Source of the DNA: Methanobacteriota archaeon
Lineage (GTDB): Archaea; Halobacteriota; Methanosarcinia; Methanosarcinales; Methanosarcinaceae
NCBI GenBank assembly: GCA_016841265.1
Contig: JAENZL010000002.1
Coordinates: forward strand, 71,009-135,008
Direction: 5' to 3'
Length of the DNA: 64,000 nt
Shown: positions 9,972 through 20,221 of the stretch, in pieces
Position numbering within the stretch: the first letter of the stretch is position 1
Layout of the letters: each line of letters starts with the position of its first letter
Position numbers and translations under genes: made by a program
The notes under the pieces: model-generated
Seen by the model: the letters and a program-made list of their open reading frames with translations, nothing else
Told to the model about the DNA's origin: nothing
Databases searched by the model: none

Positions 9972-10460
9972 TTAAAATTTGTTATCTGTTTCTGCTTCGG
10001 TTTCTGCTTCGGTTTCTATATCTATCGTCTTAATGATGAGTTCCTGTCCTCCCGTAATCCGGGCAGCTCTCCCGCAGGCTGGACAGTTGAGGGCTGCAAC
10101 GTATTCCAGTAGTTCGCTCTGGTGAAGTCCGGTTTCGTTTCCATTTTCGCTTCCGCTTTTGCCCCCTCCTTCGCCTCTGTCCTCTTCAGACTTGCCGGCT
10201 GGTTTTCCGGGGGTATCGACAGTACCCCTGTACCCGCACTCGCATTCTACGTTTGGGGGGATCATCTCCACCAAAAATTCCGCCCCTTTGGCAATGCTGC
10301 CTTCTGCCAGAACATCGAAACAGAACTTGAGCTGTTCCGGGTTCGTGTGGGTCAGCCTCCCCATCTGAAGGGTCACGGCCCTGACTTCGGATGCCCCGTG
10401 GGCTCTGGCGGTAGCGATCACCTGTTCGTAGATTTCGCAGGCAATGGAGTACTCATGCAC
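9972..10460 (-). CDS. hypA: Hydrogenase nickel chaperone HypA with an acidic insertion
   Basis: HypA delivers nickel together with HypB. The N-terminal MHEYSIACEIYEQV carries the nickel-binding MHE motif. The zinc site is split: CECGYRG near residue 74 and CPACGRAARITGG near residue 126. Between them lies a charged, glycine-rich stretch of about 40 residues (GKSEEDRGEGGGKSGSENGN) that ordinary HypA proteins of about 115 residues lack. The tail repeats ETEAETEAETD, encoded by an 11-12-base DNA repeat. The first codons overlap the end of hypD by eight bases. Confidence 0.93.
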   Translation of the reverse strand: MHEYSIACEIYEQVIATARAHGASEVRAVTLQMGRLTHTNPEQLKFCFDVLAEGSIAKGAEFLVEMIPPNVECECGYRGTVDTPGKPAGKSEEDRGEGGGKSGSENGNETGLHQSELLEYVAALNCPACGRAARITGGQELIIKTIDIETEAETEAETDNKF

Positions 10461-11571
10461 GCCTGCTGCCTCCTATCCTGGCGTACTTGAACCAGTTGTA
10501 GCACATACCCTCCTGGCTGACCATACAGGGGCCTGCCGGGTTTTTTGGGGTGCAGTCCTTTCCGAAGTTCGGGCACTGGGAGGGTTTTGCCTTTCCGGTA
10601 AGGATGGCAGCGCAGATGCAGTGTTTTTTATCCCTGCCTTCGGCTTTTTTCCTGATTTCTCCGAGGGCAGCGGCATATAAATCTTCATGCCTCTTTGCTG
10701 CATCCTGCTCTTCTAACTCCTTTTTCAGGACAAGTCCGGAACTATCTATATTCCCGATGCCTCTCCATTCGGAATCCGCGGTTTCGAAGACCTCCTCCAT
10801 CATTTTAAGGGCAATCAGGTTCCCTTCGGACTTCACAACCCTCGGGTACCCGTTATCAACCCTTGCTTCGCCTTTTTCGATCTGCGCCAGGAGGAGGGAA
10901 ATCCCAAGGAGGACATCATACGCTTCAAACCCACTCACGACTACTGGGAACCCCTGCTCTGCAAGGGGCTCGAAAGGCTTTGTTCCGATGATGGTTGCCA
11001 CATGTCCCGGGGCAATAAAGGCGTCCACTTCGGTGTCCCTGGAAAGCAGTCCTATTGCCGGAGGTGTCCGCTTCTGGGAAACAAGGAGGCTGAAGTTTTC
11101 GGGCACGCCCCGAAGGAGGGTTGCCGCATTGGCAGGGACCGTGGTCTCAAAGCCTATTCCGAAGAAGACCACTTCTTGCTCGGGCTTTTTTTCCGCAAGG
11201 GTTACGGCATCGTCGATGCTGTAGACCATCCTCACGTCCGTACCTTCGGCTTTTGCGTCCAGCAGGCTGCCTGCGGAGCCCGGGACCCGCATCATGTCCC
11301 CGAAAGTTACCACGCTTGCCCCGCTTTTTGCCAGGGCGATTGCAATGTCAATATCTGCTTCGGGGGTGACGCAGACAGGGCAGCCCGGGCCGCTGATTAC
11401 TTCTATTTCTTCCGGAAGCACGCTCCTTAGCCCGTATTTCGCTATGGTCCGCTCATGGGTCCCGCAGACGTGCATTATGCGAAGAGGCCGGGCTGAGGCT
11501 TCTATTCTCTCAAGGAGCTTCTTTTCAATTTCGGGAATCCCCTGTTTCGATTGGGGGTTTTCGGGAGCCAT
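10453..11571 (-). CDS. hypD: Hydrogenase maturation protein HypD
   Basis: HypD is the iron-sulfur scaffold on which, with HypC, the Fe(CN)2CO group is assembled. The 372-residue protein shows MHVCGTHE near residue 33, GPGCPVCVTPEADID, the GFETTVPANAATL region, and the C-terminal cysteine block CICAAILTGKAKPSQC followed by NFGKDC and GPCMVSQEGMC. The frame is open up to 11628, but the ATG at 11571 sits one base after the hypC stop, which argues for translational coupling; an upstream start would overlap hypC by 55 bases. Confidence 0.95.
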   Translation of the reverse strand: MAPENPQSKQGIPEIEKKLLERIEASARPLRIMHVCGTHERTIAKYGLRSVLPEEIEVISGPGCPVCVTPEADIDIAIALAKSGASVVTFGDMMRVPGSAGSLLDAKAEGTDVRMVYSIDDAVTLAEKKPEQEVVFFGIGFETTVPANAATLLRGVPENFSLLVSQKRTPPAIGLLSRDTEVDAFIAPGHVATIIGTKPFEPLAEQGFPVVVSGFEAYDVLLGISLLLAQIEKGEARVDNGYPRVVKSEGNLIALKMMEEVFETADSEWRGIGNIDSSGLVLKKELEEQDAAKRHEDLYAAALGEIRKKAEGRDKKHCICAAILTGKAKPSQCPNFGKDCTPKNPAGPCMVSQEGMCYNWFKYARIGGSRRA

Positions 11572-11572
11572 T

Positions 11573-11854
11573 TTAATCAGTGTCCCTGTTTTCCGGTAAG
11601 GTCTCCTCAAAACCGAGCTCTCCATCATCCAGCCCTGCCATTAGTTTAAGGAGGCGCATGGTTTCTTTCCCTTCTTCTTCCGAGATTTCCGATATGGCAT
11701 AGCCCACGTGGACCAGCACGTATTTCCCGAGCAGGGCTTCGCTTGCCCCTCCCAGCAGATCCATGTTCACGTCTCTACGGACTCCACCCATATCGACGGT
11801 GGCGGTGTTTTCATTGACGATCGCCTTAACTTTTCCAGGAATAGCTATACACAT
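11573..11854 (-). CDS. hypC: Hydrogenase maturation chaperone HypC
   Basis: A 93-residue chaperone that carries the iron complex with HypD and docks to the hydrogenase large-subunit precursor. The N-terminus MCIAIPGKV has the essential Cys2, and the OB-like fold is visible in ATVDMGGVRRDVNMDLL and LGKYVLVHVGYAI. It is the first gene of the leftward hypCDABE operon. The start is fixed by the conserved N-terminus; AGGTAAC just ahead is a weak ribosome-binding site. Confidence 0.96.
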   Translation of the reverse strand: MCIAIPGKVKAIVNENTATVDMGGVRRDVNMDLLGGASEALLGKYVLVHVGYAISEISEEEGKETMRLLKLMAGLDDGELGFEETLPENRDTD

Positions 11855-12602
11855 GTTACCTCTGCTGTTTTTCTTTCAAAATCCGTAAATGTATGAGAAC
11901 CAAATTGCAGGCGAGAATCATTAATAATGCATGAAAATAATCTACGCATAGAAACAATCTGTTTGAACCTTTTCCGGAATTCGGAATTTGCCGGATTTTT
12001 TTATCTTTGTAATTTTTATTTTTGTGAATTTGAGTTCCGTTTTCCGGCAGATCCGGGATTTTTTCCCTTAAGTTCAGGTGCCTTTTCTGTCGGTGCCCGT
12101 GCTTTTTTTAGTAAGTTCTGGCATAAATCCCCGGCATGAATCTTCAGATTGTAATTTTCTCTGTTTCTTCCTATATTAGGTATTCTCTGCACTTTATAAC
12201 CGTTTATCTCTTAGGTTTAGCGGTTTCTCTGCAGTTTACCGTTTGCAGGAGGCCTACATGGCATTCCACAAAGCCGTTTTCAAGCCTTTCACACTGTTTT
12301 TTTTAAAACAAATATATACTCAAAATTATTTTCTGCATTTTTATAGTTCTCTTTTATATCCTTTTTGTTTTCTCTTTTTGATTAAACATTTTAATATTGT
12401 TTTGCTGCTATACTGCCGCATTTCAAAAGTATTTGAATAAATTTATCTATTCTTCTATTATATTTCTCTTTACTAAAAAATTCCCTTCATTTCTCTAAAT
12501 CCTGTCCGGCTTAATTCCGGCTTAATCCCGGCTTAATTCCGGCTACATCTATTTTGAATGACTGCTCCTGATAATTTCCGGAAAAATCATTTTGTGATCC
12601 CC
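11855..12602. other. Divergent spacer between hypC and the first hydrogenase cluster
   Basis: About 750 T-rich bases without a recognisable gene separate the leftward hyp operon from the rightward structural genes, so promoters for both should lie here. Short AT-rich stretches at 12309-12325 and 12433-12470 could hold TATA boxes for the rightward side. A short repeat ggcttaatcccggcttaattccggc is seen in three imperfect copies at about 12508-12545. Confidence 0.5.
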
Positions 12603-13787
12603 ATGAACAAAAACACTTCCGATATATCTGTAAAAACGGAAAAACCCGATTTTTTTAAAATGGATCGAAGAACGTTCCTGAAAACAGCTTGCCTCCTTGG
12701 GGCATCTGCATTTCTGGGAACGTACCGAACAGAAATCGTAAGGGCTCTCGAAACGGCAGAGACAAAACTTGTCTGGCTGCACGGGGCGGAATGCACCGGC
12801 TGTACCGAGTCCCTCCTGAACGGGGGCGACCCCAATGTGCTTTCAGCTCTCCAGGCGCTTGACGCAAAGCTTGCCTATCATGAGACCCTCCTCGCAGGGC
12901 AGGGTATCTTCGTAGACGGGCAACCTGCAAACACGACCGAACTCAATTCCGAGATTCTTGTTGACGAACTCATCGAAGAAGGCAACTACATCCTGATCGT
13001 TGAGGGGGCAATCCCTAACGGGCCGGAGGGGTCAGGGCGCTTCTTCATGGTCGGGAACCGGACTTTCAAGGAACTCTTTGCAAAAGCTGCCGGGAATGCA
13101 GACGCAATCCTTGCAGTCGGAACCTGTGCGGCCTACGGCGGCATTAACTCCGCAAACAGTGCAATTGCCCAGCTTACGGACTACCGGGGAGTGGCTTTTA
13201 CAAAGAATGACAGTTCCGGGGGCATGCTCCAGGAGCTTGGCGTAAATAAACCGGTCATTAACATCCCCGGCTGTCCGGCGCATCCTGACTGGATCTTGTT
13301 GACGCTTAGCGCAGTTATTCTTGGGAAAATCAGAATCCCGGAGGACTTCCCTTCGGTCCTGGACGGTTACGGGCGGCCGAAAGCCTATTTCAGTGAAGAT
13401 GTCCATGACGAGTGTCCCCGCCACGATTACTACGAGAGGGATGAATTCGATACCGAGATTGGTGGGTATAAGTGTCTTTTCAAACTCGGGTGCAAAGGTA
13501 AACGTGCAAATGCGGATTGTTCGATCCGGAAGTGGAACGGCGGGACCAGCATGTGTGTCCAGGCAGGCTCCCCGTGCATAGCATGTGTGGAACCCGGGTT
13601 CCCTGACTCTTCAAGGCCCTTTTACACGCAGGGCAGTGGGGGTTTTGATGGCAGAGAATCCGATGACATAAAAGGTGATGACGGAAAAGGTGATGGTGTG
13701 GATTCCTATGATGGGACTTCCAGTGAGTCTGACTCTTACGACACCGATTCCCGCCGGGACTCTTACTACAGAATAGGAGATGATTAA
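12603..13787 (+). CDS. Vht/Vho-type [NiFe]-hydrogenase small subunit, paralogue without C-terminal hydrophobic segment
   Basis: The electron-transfer subunit of an F420-nonreducing hydrogenase, 394 residues. It has a twin-arginine export signal ([21 protein letters not shown]), the proximal-cluster [24 protein letters not shown], and C-terminal cysteines [28 protein letters not shown]. It differs from the vhtG at 16268 in two ways: the [10 protein letters not shown] block is [10 protein letters not shown], and the last 50 residues are an Asp/Ser/Gly-rich tail ([14 protein letters not shown]) in place of the hydrophobic segment. The ATG at 12603 has GTGATCC at 12594-12600, a good 16S match; the frame opens at 12558. 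Confidence 0.92.
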   Translation: MNKNTSDISVKTEKPDFFKMDRRTFLKTACLLGASAFLGTYRTEIVRALETAETKLVWLHGAECTGCTESLLNGGDPNVLSALQALDAKLAYHETLLAGQGIFVDGQPANTTELNSEILVDELIEEGNYILIVEGAIPNGPEGSGRFFMVGNRTFKELFAKAAGNADAILAVGTCAAYGGINSANSAIAQLTDYRGVAFTKNDSSGGMLQELGVNKPVINIPGCPAHPDWILLTLSAVILGKIRIPEDFPSVLDGYGRPKAYFSEDVHDECPRHDYYERDEFDTEIGGYKCLFKLGCKGKRANADCSIRKWNGGTSMCVQAGSPCIACVEPGFPDSSRPFYTQGSGGFDGRESDDIKGDDGKGDGVDSYDGTSSESDSYDTDSRRDSYYRIGDD

Positions 13788-13789
13788 AA

Positions 13790-15586
13790 GTGGTAAACGT
13801 TACAGTCGATCCTCTTACCAGGATTGAAGGGCATCTCCGCCTGTCCACCGAGGTCAACGCCGAAGGTGTAATCACCGATGCCCGGAGTTCATGTTTGCTC
13901 TTCCGGGGTTTTGAGCGTATCCTTCAGAACCAGGACCCCAGGGACGCTGCTCTCCTGACCCAGCGGATCTGTGGGGTCTGTCCTACTTCCCACTCACTAG
14001 CAGCGGCAAATGCCCTTGACCAGCTCTTCGGGGTGGCTGATAGTGTGCCCAAAGATGCCCTTGTGGCAAGGAATATCAACCAGGCGTTAAACACTATCGC
14101 AAGCCACGCAACCCATATCTATGTGCTCTGGGGGCCTGACCTTGCAAACCCCGCCTACCGCGATGTCCTTACTCCTCTCGGGGAAACCGGAACTGCTGTC
14201 TGGAAGGAGCTTTTGGGCAGGTTTGCCCCTATCAGCTACAGGCTCGACGGGAACACCATCCCTGCAGGCAGCTCCTACCTTGCAGCAATCCCTGAAAAGA
14301 AACGCTTGCATGAAGCCATTGCAGTCATCGGCGGAAAGATGCCTCACCAGGTCACTTCCTATCCGGGTGGGTACACCTACAAGCCAACAATCGCAGACAT
14401 CGGCAAACTTTCCTCTTATTACTCTCAGGTAATGGACTTTGTTTCCAGCTACACCTTAAGAGTCCCCTTCGAGACCTGGATTGAAAACACTTATAAGGCA
14501 AGTTCTCCGCAGAGTGCCGTTTCTTTCCTGCTCGATCAGCTCCGGGGGCTTGTGGACAGCAGTATTTCCGGTTCCAACGGCAATAACTTCAGCAGGGAGG
14601 CCGGTTGGGGAGACGCGGAATTCTACGCCGCATTCGGTTCCGAACTTGTGGGCGAAACCCTCCTCGGGCTTCCGGCAAGCCTGAAACACGATAGGACCGG
14701 TGGGTACAGTGACTCTTCGAAGATCAACTTCCTTGCCTACGGGGCTTTCTACAGGCCTGAAAATGGGGATGGGTATGACCCGAACAGCCCGGCAGGTGAC
14801 CGTTTCCAGACCTCCGGGATCGTAACTGGCAACCTTGAGTACAAAAACTTCGATGCCAGCAAGATCACTGAAAGCATTTCCCATTCCTTTTATGAAGGTT
14901 CGGAAGAGCTCCACCCCTCGAAGGGGGAAACAAACCCGATTGGTGACCCTGCAGAAATCCGCTATGACAGAGGATCCGACAGCCGCTATACCTGGGCAAA
15001 GGCTCCGAGGTATGAAGGAATGCCCTGTGAGGTAGGCCCTCTCTCCCGCCTGCTTGCTATGAAAGAGCCCCTGGTGACCGGACTGGCCCGGGCTTTCAAA
15101 GACAACGGATACTCCCCTGCCAACACCTACACCAGGATGATTGCCCGTATCCAGGAAACCGCAATTATTGCAAACGAGCTCTTGAAATGGGTAACCGAAG
15201 ACTACGATCCAAATGGGAAGATTTCCGTGCACACTGACCTTTCCATGGCAAAGGACTCCGAAGGCATGGGGCTCTGGGAAGCTCCTCGTGGAGCTCTCGG
15301 ACACTGGGTTTCCACAGACAGTAACTCTAAAGTCGTAAGCTACCAGCCCGTAGTCCCGAGTACCTGGAACTTCTCCCCGAGAGACAGCGCAGGAACTCCC
15401 GGTCCTGCGGAACAGGCTTTGATAGGAACAAGGATTAACGCTGTGGAGAACTCTCTCGGTGTCGATTACTCCAACCCGGTCAATATCCTGCACGTCGGAA
15501 GGTCATATGATCCCTGTATTGCATGTGCTGTCCATACCCTCGACCTCACGGGGAAAAACGCTCCGGGCATTTTAAGAATAGTATGA
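13790..15586 (+). CDS. Vht/Vho-type [NiFe]-hydrogenase large subunit, paralogue
   Basis: The catalytic subunit, 598 residues. NiFe ligands are present in [11 protein letters not shown] near residue 60 and DPCIACAVH near residue 575. The 15 residues after that histidine ([16 protein letters not shown]) are the peptide normally removed by a VhtD-type protease. The start is GTG at 13790, whereas the vhtA copy at 17425 has ATG. The sequence from 13835 to 14181 is identical to 17470-17816, and similarity stays very high to about 14500 before synonymous differences appear. No cytochrome b gene follows; the next gene is a second vhtG. Confidence 0.95.
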   Translation: MVNVTVDPLTRIEGHLRLSTEVNAEGVITDARSSCLLFRGFERILQNQDPRDAALLTQRICGVCPTSHSLAAANALDQLFGVADSVPKDALVARNINQALNTIASHATHIYVLWGPDLANPAYRDVLTPLGETGTAVWKELLGRFAPISYRLDGNTIPAGSSYLAAIPEKKRLHEAIAVIGGKMPHQVTSYPGGYTYKPTIADIGKLSSYYSQVMDFVSSYTLRVPFETWIENTYKASSPQSAVSFLLDQLRGLVDSSISGSNGNNFSREAGWGDAEFYAAFGSELVGETLLGLPASLKHDRTGGYSDSSKINFLAYGAFYRPENGDGYDPNSPAGDRFQTSGIVTGNLEYKNFDASKITESISHSFYEGSEELHPSKGETNPIGDPAEIRYDRGSDSRYTWAKAPRYEGMPCEVGPLSRLLAMKEPLVTGLARAFKDNGYSPANTYTRMIARIQETAIIANELLKWVTEDYDPNGKISVHTDLSMAKDSEGMGLWEAPRGALGHWVSTDSNSKVVSYQPVVPSTWNFSPRDSAGTPGPAEQALIGTRINAVENSLGVDYSNPVNILHVGRSYDPCIACAVHTLDLTGKNAPGILRIV

Positions 15587-15591
15587 AATTG

Positions 15592-15700
15592 AATTGTAAA
15601 GGTAAGTAAGAGGAATTGTAAAGGTACGTAAGAGGAATTATAAAGGTACGTAAGAGGAATTTTAAAGGTGCGTAAGAGGAATTGTAAAGGTAAGTAAGAG
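15592..15700. repeat. 22-bp tandem repeat after the first hydrogenase cluster
   Basis: Five imperfect copies of aattgtaaaggtaagtaagagg start six bases after the large-subunit stop. Copies differ at single positions (GTAAG/GTACG/GTGCG). There are no spacers between units, so this is not a CRISPR array. Confidence 0.85.
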
Positions 15701-16267
15701 ATATAAATACAATTTCCCTCATTTGCCCAAAATTATATTCCTCTTCATTTCCTTATTTTCGCCTGAATTTTTCCGGGGATTTTCCTGATTTTTTGCGCGA
15801 AATCAGAATTGAACCCATTTAAATGTTAAAATATGCACCTGATCTATGGTGTATATTTTTCAATAATTATTTCTTATTTTTTACTACTCCATGTTTAATT
15901 ATAGGTCTTTTAATCATCATTTCATCCATTTTTTTGTTATGTGCATCAGTGTGAATTTATCATTATTATTTCAAAAGTTTAGATTCCCTTCTTCTGGATA
16001 TTTCTGGTTCTTGATGTATATTCATGTCCTTTGATGCCAATTATTAAATTAAACATTCATCTATAATTTTCAAAGAATATTTATAATTTTCATTTCCCAG
16101 ACAAATATATTTATTTTTTAATGTAAATAACCTTAAATACTATTTACTCATTCCAAATATTATCTACATATTTATATGACGATTTATATAATTACGGTGA
16201 ACCTTTAAGAACCATTTTCCTTTCGGACATATAGTTTGGGTATATAAAAAACAAGATGTGGTAGAAT
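15701..16267. other. Long AT-rich leader region of vhtGACD
   Basis: No gene is seen in about 570 bases. AT-rich boxes such as TTTATATGACGATTTATATAA at about 16170-16190 could place a promoter some 75-100 bases before vhtG, and further AT-rich stretches occur upstream. Long untranslated leaders are known for Methanosarcina catabolic genes, which would fit a regulated promoter here, but the sequence alone does not locate a start. Confidence 0.45.
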
Positions 16268-17422
16268 ATGGTCATTGGAAAAAAGAATTTGGTTCATACA
16301 CTGGAGAGTATGGACTTTTTAAATATGGATCGGCGTACCTTTCTAAAAGCCGTGGGCGCAGTTGGTGCAACGGCATTTCTAGGTACCTACAAAACGGAGA
16401 TTGTCAGCGCTCTCGAATTTGCAGAGACAAAGCTTGTCTGGTTGCATGGGGCGGAATGCACGGGTTGTTCCGAGTCCGTCTTAAACGGTGGCAACCCTGA
16501 CATCGTCCAGGCGATTACCAGGCTTAACGTTAATCTTGCTTACCACGAGACCCTCCTTGCCCAGCAGGGACTTTTCGTGGATGGGAAGCCTGTAAACAGC
16601 TCCGAGCTGAACTCCGAGATCCTCGTTGACGAACTGATCGAAGAAGGCAACTACATCCTGGTCGTTGAAGGCTCAATCGCAAACGGGCCTGATGGTTCCG
16701 GGCGCTACTGCGTGATTGGGAACCGAACCTTCAAGGAACTCTTTTCCAAAGCTGCAAAGAACGCTAACGCTATTCTTGCGGTCGGGACCTGTGCCGCCTA
16801 CGGCGGAATCAACTGTGCGGACAGTGCAGTTTCCAAGGTTACCGATTATAGGGGAGTGGCTTTTACAAAAGAAGACAGCTCTAAAGGTATGGTCCAGGAA
16901 CTTGGCATCCGCAAGCCTGTAATCAATATCCCCGGGTGTCCTGCACACCCTGACTGGATCCTCCTGACCCTCGGGGCGGTAATCCTCGGAAAGCTCAAAA
17001 TTCCTGACGATCTCGATACAGCTCTGGACAGGTACGGAAGACCCAAAGTTTTCTTCCCTGAAGACCACACAGTACACGAAAACTGTCCCCGGCGCGGCTA
17101 CTACGACCGCGGGGAATTCGATACGGAAATCGGAGGGGAAAAGTGCCTCTGGAAGTTAGGCTGCAAAGCTCCTTACACCCACTCGGACTGTGCTCTGCGC
17201 CGCTGGAACGGTTCCGTAAGCATGTGCACCCAGGCAGGTTCTCCCTGTATCGCCTGTGTGGAGCCCGGGTTCCCGGATTCTGCAAGGCCCCTGTATGTTG
17301 AAGCTGAGGACAAGGGCCTGTTCCTCGGGGCAAATATCGATACCGTCTCTAAGGTCGCAGTCGGTGCATCCGTGCTTGCCGCAGGTGTACATGCAGTGCG
17401 CAGAATGAAAGGAGATGATTAA
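16268..17422 (+). CDS. vhtG: Methanophenazine-linked [NiFe]-hydrogenase small subunit VhtG
   Basis: A 384-residue iron-sulfur subunit that passes electrons from the NiFe centre to cytochrome b, on the outer face of the membrane. The Tat signal [21 protein letters not shown] is near residues 19-40. Cluster cysteines appear in [49 protein letters not shown] and [12 protein letters not shown]. After the last cluster a hydrophobic segment [18 protein letters not shown] could anchor or contact the membrane. vhtA follows two bases after the stop, with GGAGATGAT inside the end of this gene as its ribosome-binding site. Confidence 0.95.
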   Translation: MVIGKKNLVHTLESMDFLNMDRRTFLKAVGAVGATAFLGTYKTEIVSALEFAETKLVWLHGAECTGCSESVLNGGNPDIVQAITRLNVNLAYHETLLAQQGLFVDGKPVNSSELNSEILVDELIEEGNYILVVEGSIANGPDGSGRYCVIGNRTFKELFSKAAKNANAILAVGTCAAYGGINCADSAVSKVTDYRGVAFTKEDSSKGMVQELGIRKPVINIPGCPAHPDWILLTLGAVILGKLKIPDDLDTALDRYGRPKVFFPEDHTVHENCPRRGYYDRGEFDTEIGGEKCLWKLGCKAPYTHSDCALRRWNGSVSMCTQAGSPCIACVEPGFPDSARPLYVEAEDKGLFLGANIDTVSKVAVGASVLAAGVHAVRRMKGDD

Positions 17423-17424
17423 AA

Positions 17425-19221
17425 ATGGTAAACGTTACAGTTGATCCCCTTACCAGGATTGAAGGTCACCTCCGCCTGTCCACCGAGGTCAACGCCGAAG
17501 GTGTAATCACCGATGCCCGGAGTTCATGTTTGCTCTTCCGGGGTTTTGAGCGTATCCTTCAGAACCAGGACCCCAGGGACGCTGCTCTCCTGACCCAGCG
17601 GATCTGTGGGGTCTGTCCTACTTCCCACTCACTAGCAGCGGCAAATGCCCTTGACCAGCTCTTCGGGGTGGCTGATAGTGTGCCCAAAGATGCCCTTGTG
17701 GCAAGGAATATCAACCAGGCGTTAAACACTATCGCAAGCCACGCAACCCATATCTATGTGCTCTGGGGGCCTGACCTTGCAAACCCCGCCTACCGCGATG
17801 TCCTTACTCCTCTCGGAGAAACCGGAACTGCTGTCTGGAAGGAGCTTTTAGGCAGGTTTGCCCCTATCAGCTACAGGCTCGACGGGAACGCCATCCCGCC
17901 AGGCAGCTCCTACCTTGCAGCAATCCCTGAAAAGAAACGCCTTCAGGAAGCCATTGCAGTCATCGGCGGAAAGATGCCCCACCAGGTCACTTCCTATCCG
18001 GGTGGGTACACCTACAAGCCAAACATAGCAGACATCGGCAAACTTTCCTCTTATTACCTTCAGGTAATGGACTTTGTTTCCAGTTACACCTTAAGAGTCC
18101 CCTTCGAGACCTGGATTGAAAATACCTATAAGGCAAGCTCCCCCCAAAAGGCCGTGAACTTCGTGCTCGAGCACCTCCAGGGGCTCGTGGACAGCAGTAT
18201 TTCCGGTTCCAACAGCAACAACTTCAGCAGGGAAGCCGGCTGGGGTGACACGGAATTCTACGCCGCATTCGGTTCCGAACTTGTGGGCGAAACTCTCCTC
18301 GGGCTTCCGGCCAGCCTGAAACACGACCGTACCGGCGGATATAGCGATCCCTCAAAGATCAACTTCCTGGCTTACGGCGCTTTCTACAAGACTGAAAACG
18401 GGGATGGGTACGATCCGAACAGCCCGGCAGGCGACCGTTTCCAGACCTCGGGTATCGTGACCGGAAACCTTGAGTACAAAAACTTCGATGCCAGCAAGAT
18501 CACCGAAGGCGTCTCACACGCTTTCTATGAAGATACCGGGGAACTTCACCCCTCAAAGGGTGAGACAAACCCGGTCTCAGACCCGGATGAAATCCGCTAT
18601 GACCGCGGCTCCGAGAGCAGGTATACCTGGAGCAAGGCCCCGAGATATGAAGGCATACCCTGTGAAGTCGGTCCCCTTTCCCGCCTGCTCGCTATGAAAG
18701 AGCCCCTGGTGACCGGTCTGGCCCAGGCCTTCAAGGATAACGGATACTCTCCGGCAAACACCTACACCAGGATGGTGGCCCGCATCCAGGAGATTGCCAT
18801 TATCGCAAATGAGCTCCTTAAGTGGGTAACTGTTGACTATGACCCGAACGGCAAGATTTCCGTGCACACTGACCTTTCCATGGCGAAGGACTCCGAAGGC
18901 ATGGGGCTCTGGGAAGCTCCTCGCGGAGCTCTTGGGCACTGGGTCTCCACAGACAGTAACTCAAAGGTTGTCCGCTATCAGCCTGTAGTCCCGAGTACCT
19001 GGAACATGTCCCCGAGGGACGGTGCAGGTGTCCCGGGTCCGCTTGAGCAGGCCCTGATCGGGTCAAAGATCAATGCGGCGGAAAACGCACTCGGTATCGA
19101 TTATTCTAACCCTGTTAACATCCTTCATATCGGCAGGTCCTATGACCCGTGCGTTGCCTGTGCGGTTCACACCATTGACCTTTCCGGGAAAAACGCTCCT
19201 AAAACCTTAAGACTTGTATAA
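17425..19221 (+). CDS. vhtA: Methanophenazine-linked [NiFe]-hydrogenase large subunit VhtA
   Basis: The catalytic subunit, 598 residues, of the complete vhtGACD operon. It binds the NiFe centre through [11 protein letters not shown] and DPCVACAVH; the tail after the last histidine ([16 protein letters not shown]) should be cut by VhtD. It is the same length as the large subunit 3.6 kb upstream. The two genes are identical over 347 bases from 17470, very similar to about 18130, and then differ at many silent sites. The start ATG is fixed by the conserved [15 protein letters not shown]. Confidence 0.96.
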   Translation: MVNVTVDPLTRIEGHLRLSTEVNAEGVITDARSSCLLFRGFERILQNQDPRDAALLTQRICGVCPTSHSLAAANALDQLFGVADSVPKDALVARNINQALNTIASHATHIYVLWGPDLANPAYRDVLTPLGETGTAVWKELLGRFAPISYRLDGNAIPPGSSYLAAIPEKKRLQEAIAVIGGKMPHQVTSYPGGYTYKPNIADIGKLSSYYLQVMDFVSSYTLRVPFETWIENTYKASSPQKAVNFVLEHLQGLVDSSISGSNSNNFSREAGWGDTEFYAAFGSELVGETLLGLPASLKHDRTGGYSDPSKINFLAYGAFYKTENGDGYDPNSPAGDRFQTSGIVTGNLEYKNFDASKITEGVSHAFYEDTGELHPSKGETNPVSDPDEIRYDRGSESRYTWSKAPRYEGIPCEVGPLSRLLAMKEPLVTGLAQAFKDNGYSPANTYTRMVARIQEIAIIANELLKWVTVDYDPNGKISVHTDLSMAKDSEGMGLWEAPRGALGHWVSTDSNSKVVRYQPVVPSTWNMSPRDGAGVPGPLEQALIGSKINAAENALGIDYSNPVNILHIGRSYDPCVACAVHTIDLSGKNAPKTLRLV

Positions 19222-19235
19222 GGAGATGATCTTTC

Positions 19236-20054
19236 ATGAGAGGCAAAAACAACCCGATGGTTGTTGAGCGCTACACGGTACTCGACAGGGTGGCTCACAC
19301 CACCCATGCTTTTGTAATGGTAGTGCTTATCCTGACCGGGTTAAAGATCTATGCGGGCTGGGACTTCATGAGCTTCCACAACGCCAGAGCCCTCCACATG
19401 ATCATGGTTCCGGTTCTCCTTGCGGTGAACTGGATTCTGATCCCCTACAACATCTTCTCTGCAAGTGAGGGCGGAGTTCAGGCAAAAATGGAACATTTCA
19501 TGGACACGTATATCTTCGGCCCTGAAGATGCAGCGCGCCTGAAAGGAATTGTGTTAAATTTCTTCGGGAAGGGCGACTATCCGGCATTCACTATTTATGA
19601 TGAGGTTGAGGGGCATTACAAGACCAAGCTTCACCCCTTGATGAAGATCCTTATCGTGCTGGAAGGCACTGCGATCCTGGTCATTGCAGTTTCGGGAATT
19701 GTCTTATACAAGCTTGATTGGGCTATTTTCGGGCTTCCCGTGGGTTCCTGGATCCTTTCGGCAGGGGACCTGATGGCACCTTTCTTAGGTATGTCTTCAC
19801 TGCAGTTAATGAGGGCGATTCACCTGCTCATGACCTACTGGTTCGTCTTTGAACTGGTTGTGCATATCGGGATTCTTGAGTTTGACCCCCATATATGGAA
19901 GTACTACAAGGCAATCTTCTGGTCGGGAAAGGAAAACCTTGAAGATAGGCACTTCGTTGACCTCGTGGGCCATGAACCGGGGGACAACGTGCCTGAAAGA
20001 AGCCTTGTCTGGCACGATTCATCCGAAAAAGTCCTGGATACCGTAAAAGAGTAG
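19236..20054 (+). CDS. vhtC: Hydrogenase cytochrome b subunit VhtC
   Basis: A 272-residue membrane cytochrome b that anchors VhtGA and reduces methanophenazine. Hydrophobic segments include [73 protein letters not shown] and [18 protein letters not shown]. Histidines suited to haem binding occur in [26 protein letters not shown] and ELVVHIG. GGAGATGATC sits seven bases before the ATG and matches the 16S tail well. Only 14 bases separate it from vhtA. Confidence 0.95.
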   Translation: MRGKNNPMVVERYTVLDRVAHTTHAFVMVVLILTGLKIYAGWDFMSFHNARALHMIMVPVLLAVNWILIPYNIFSASEGGVQAKMEHFMDTYIFGPEDAARLKGIVLNFFGKGDYPAFTIYDEVEGHYKTKLHPLMKILIVLEGTAILVIAVSGIVLYKLDWAIFGLPVGSWILSAGDLMAPFLGMSSLQLMRAIHLLMTYWFVFELVVHIGILEFDPHIWKYYKAIFWSGKENLEDRHFVDLVGHEPGDNVPERSLVWHDSSEKVLDTVKE

Positions 20055-20131
20055 ATTCAAGAGTGAGGTTTATAGGCGTATCTCGCCAATATAGGCATAT
20101 CCTCTCTAAAAAATAAAACGTCCTGAATTAA

Positions 20132-20212
20132 CCTGTGTTGACCAAAATACTTGTGTTGACCAAAATATCTGTGTTAACCAAAATATCTGTGCTAACCAAA
20201 ATATCTGTGCTG
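20132..20212. repeat. 18-bp tandem repeat before vhtD
   Basis: Four to five copies of ctgtgttgaccaaaatat lie between vhtC and vhtD. Because 18 is a multiple of three, the vhtD frame stays open through them and would encode LTKISV repeats if a GTG or TTG upstream were used. The conserved vhtD start lies just downstream. Confidence 0.85.
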
Positions 20213-20221
20213 AGTGAGAAT

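Noticed and set aside
14456-15493. Long antisense open frame of 345 codons across the first hydrogenase large-subunit gene
   Set aside because: The plus strand codes for a clear hydrogenase subunit with all ligands. The opposite frame is open because of GC-rich codon usage, and matching frames appear opposite vhtA, vhxA, glpX and the methylthiotransferase gene.
15592-15700. Repeated 22-bp units that could look like a CRISPR array
   Set aside because: The units follow one another without spacers of different sequence and differ among themselves; the same holds for the other tandem repeats in this window. No CRISPR array is present.
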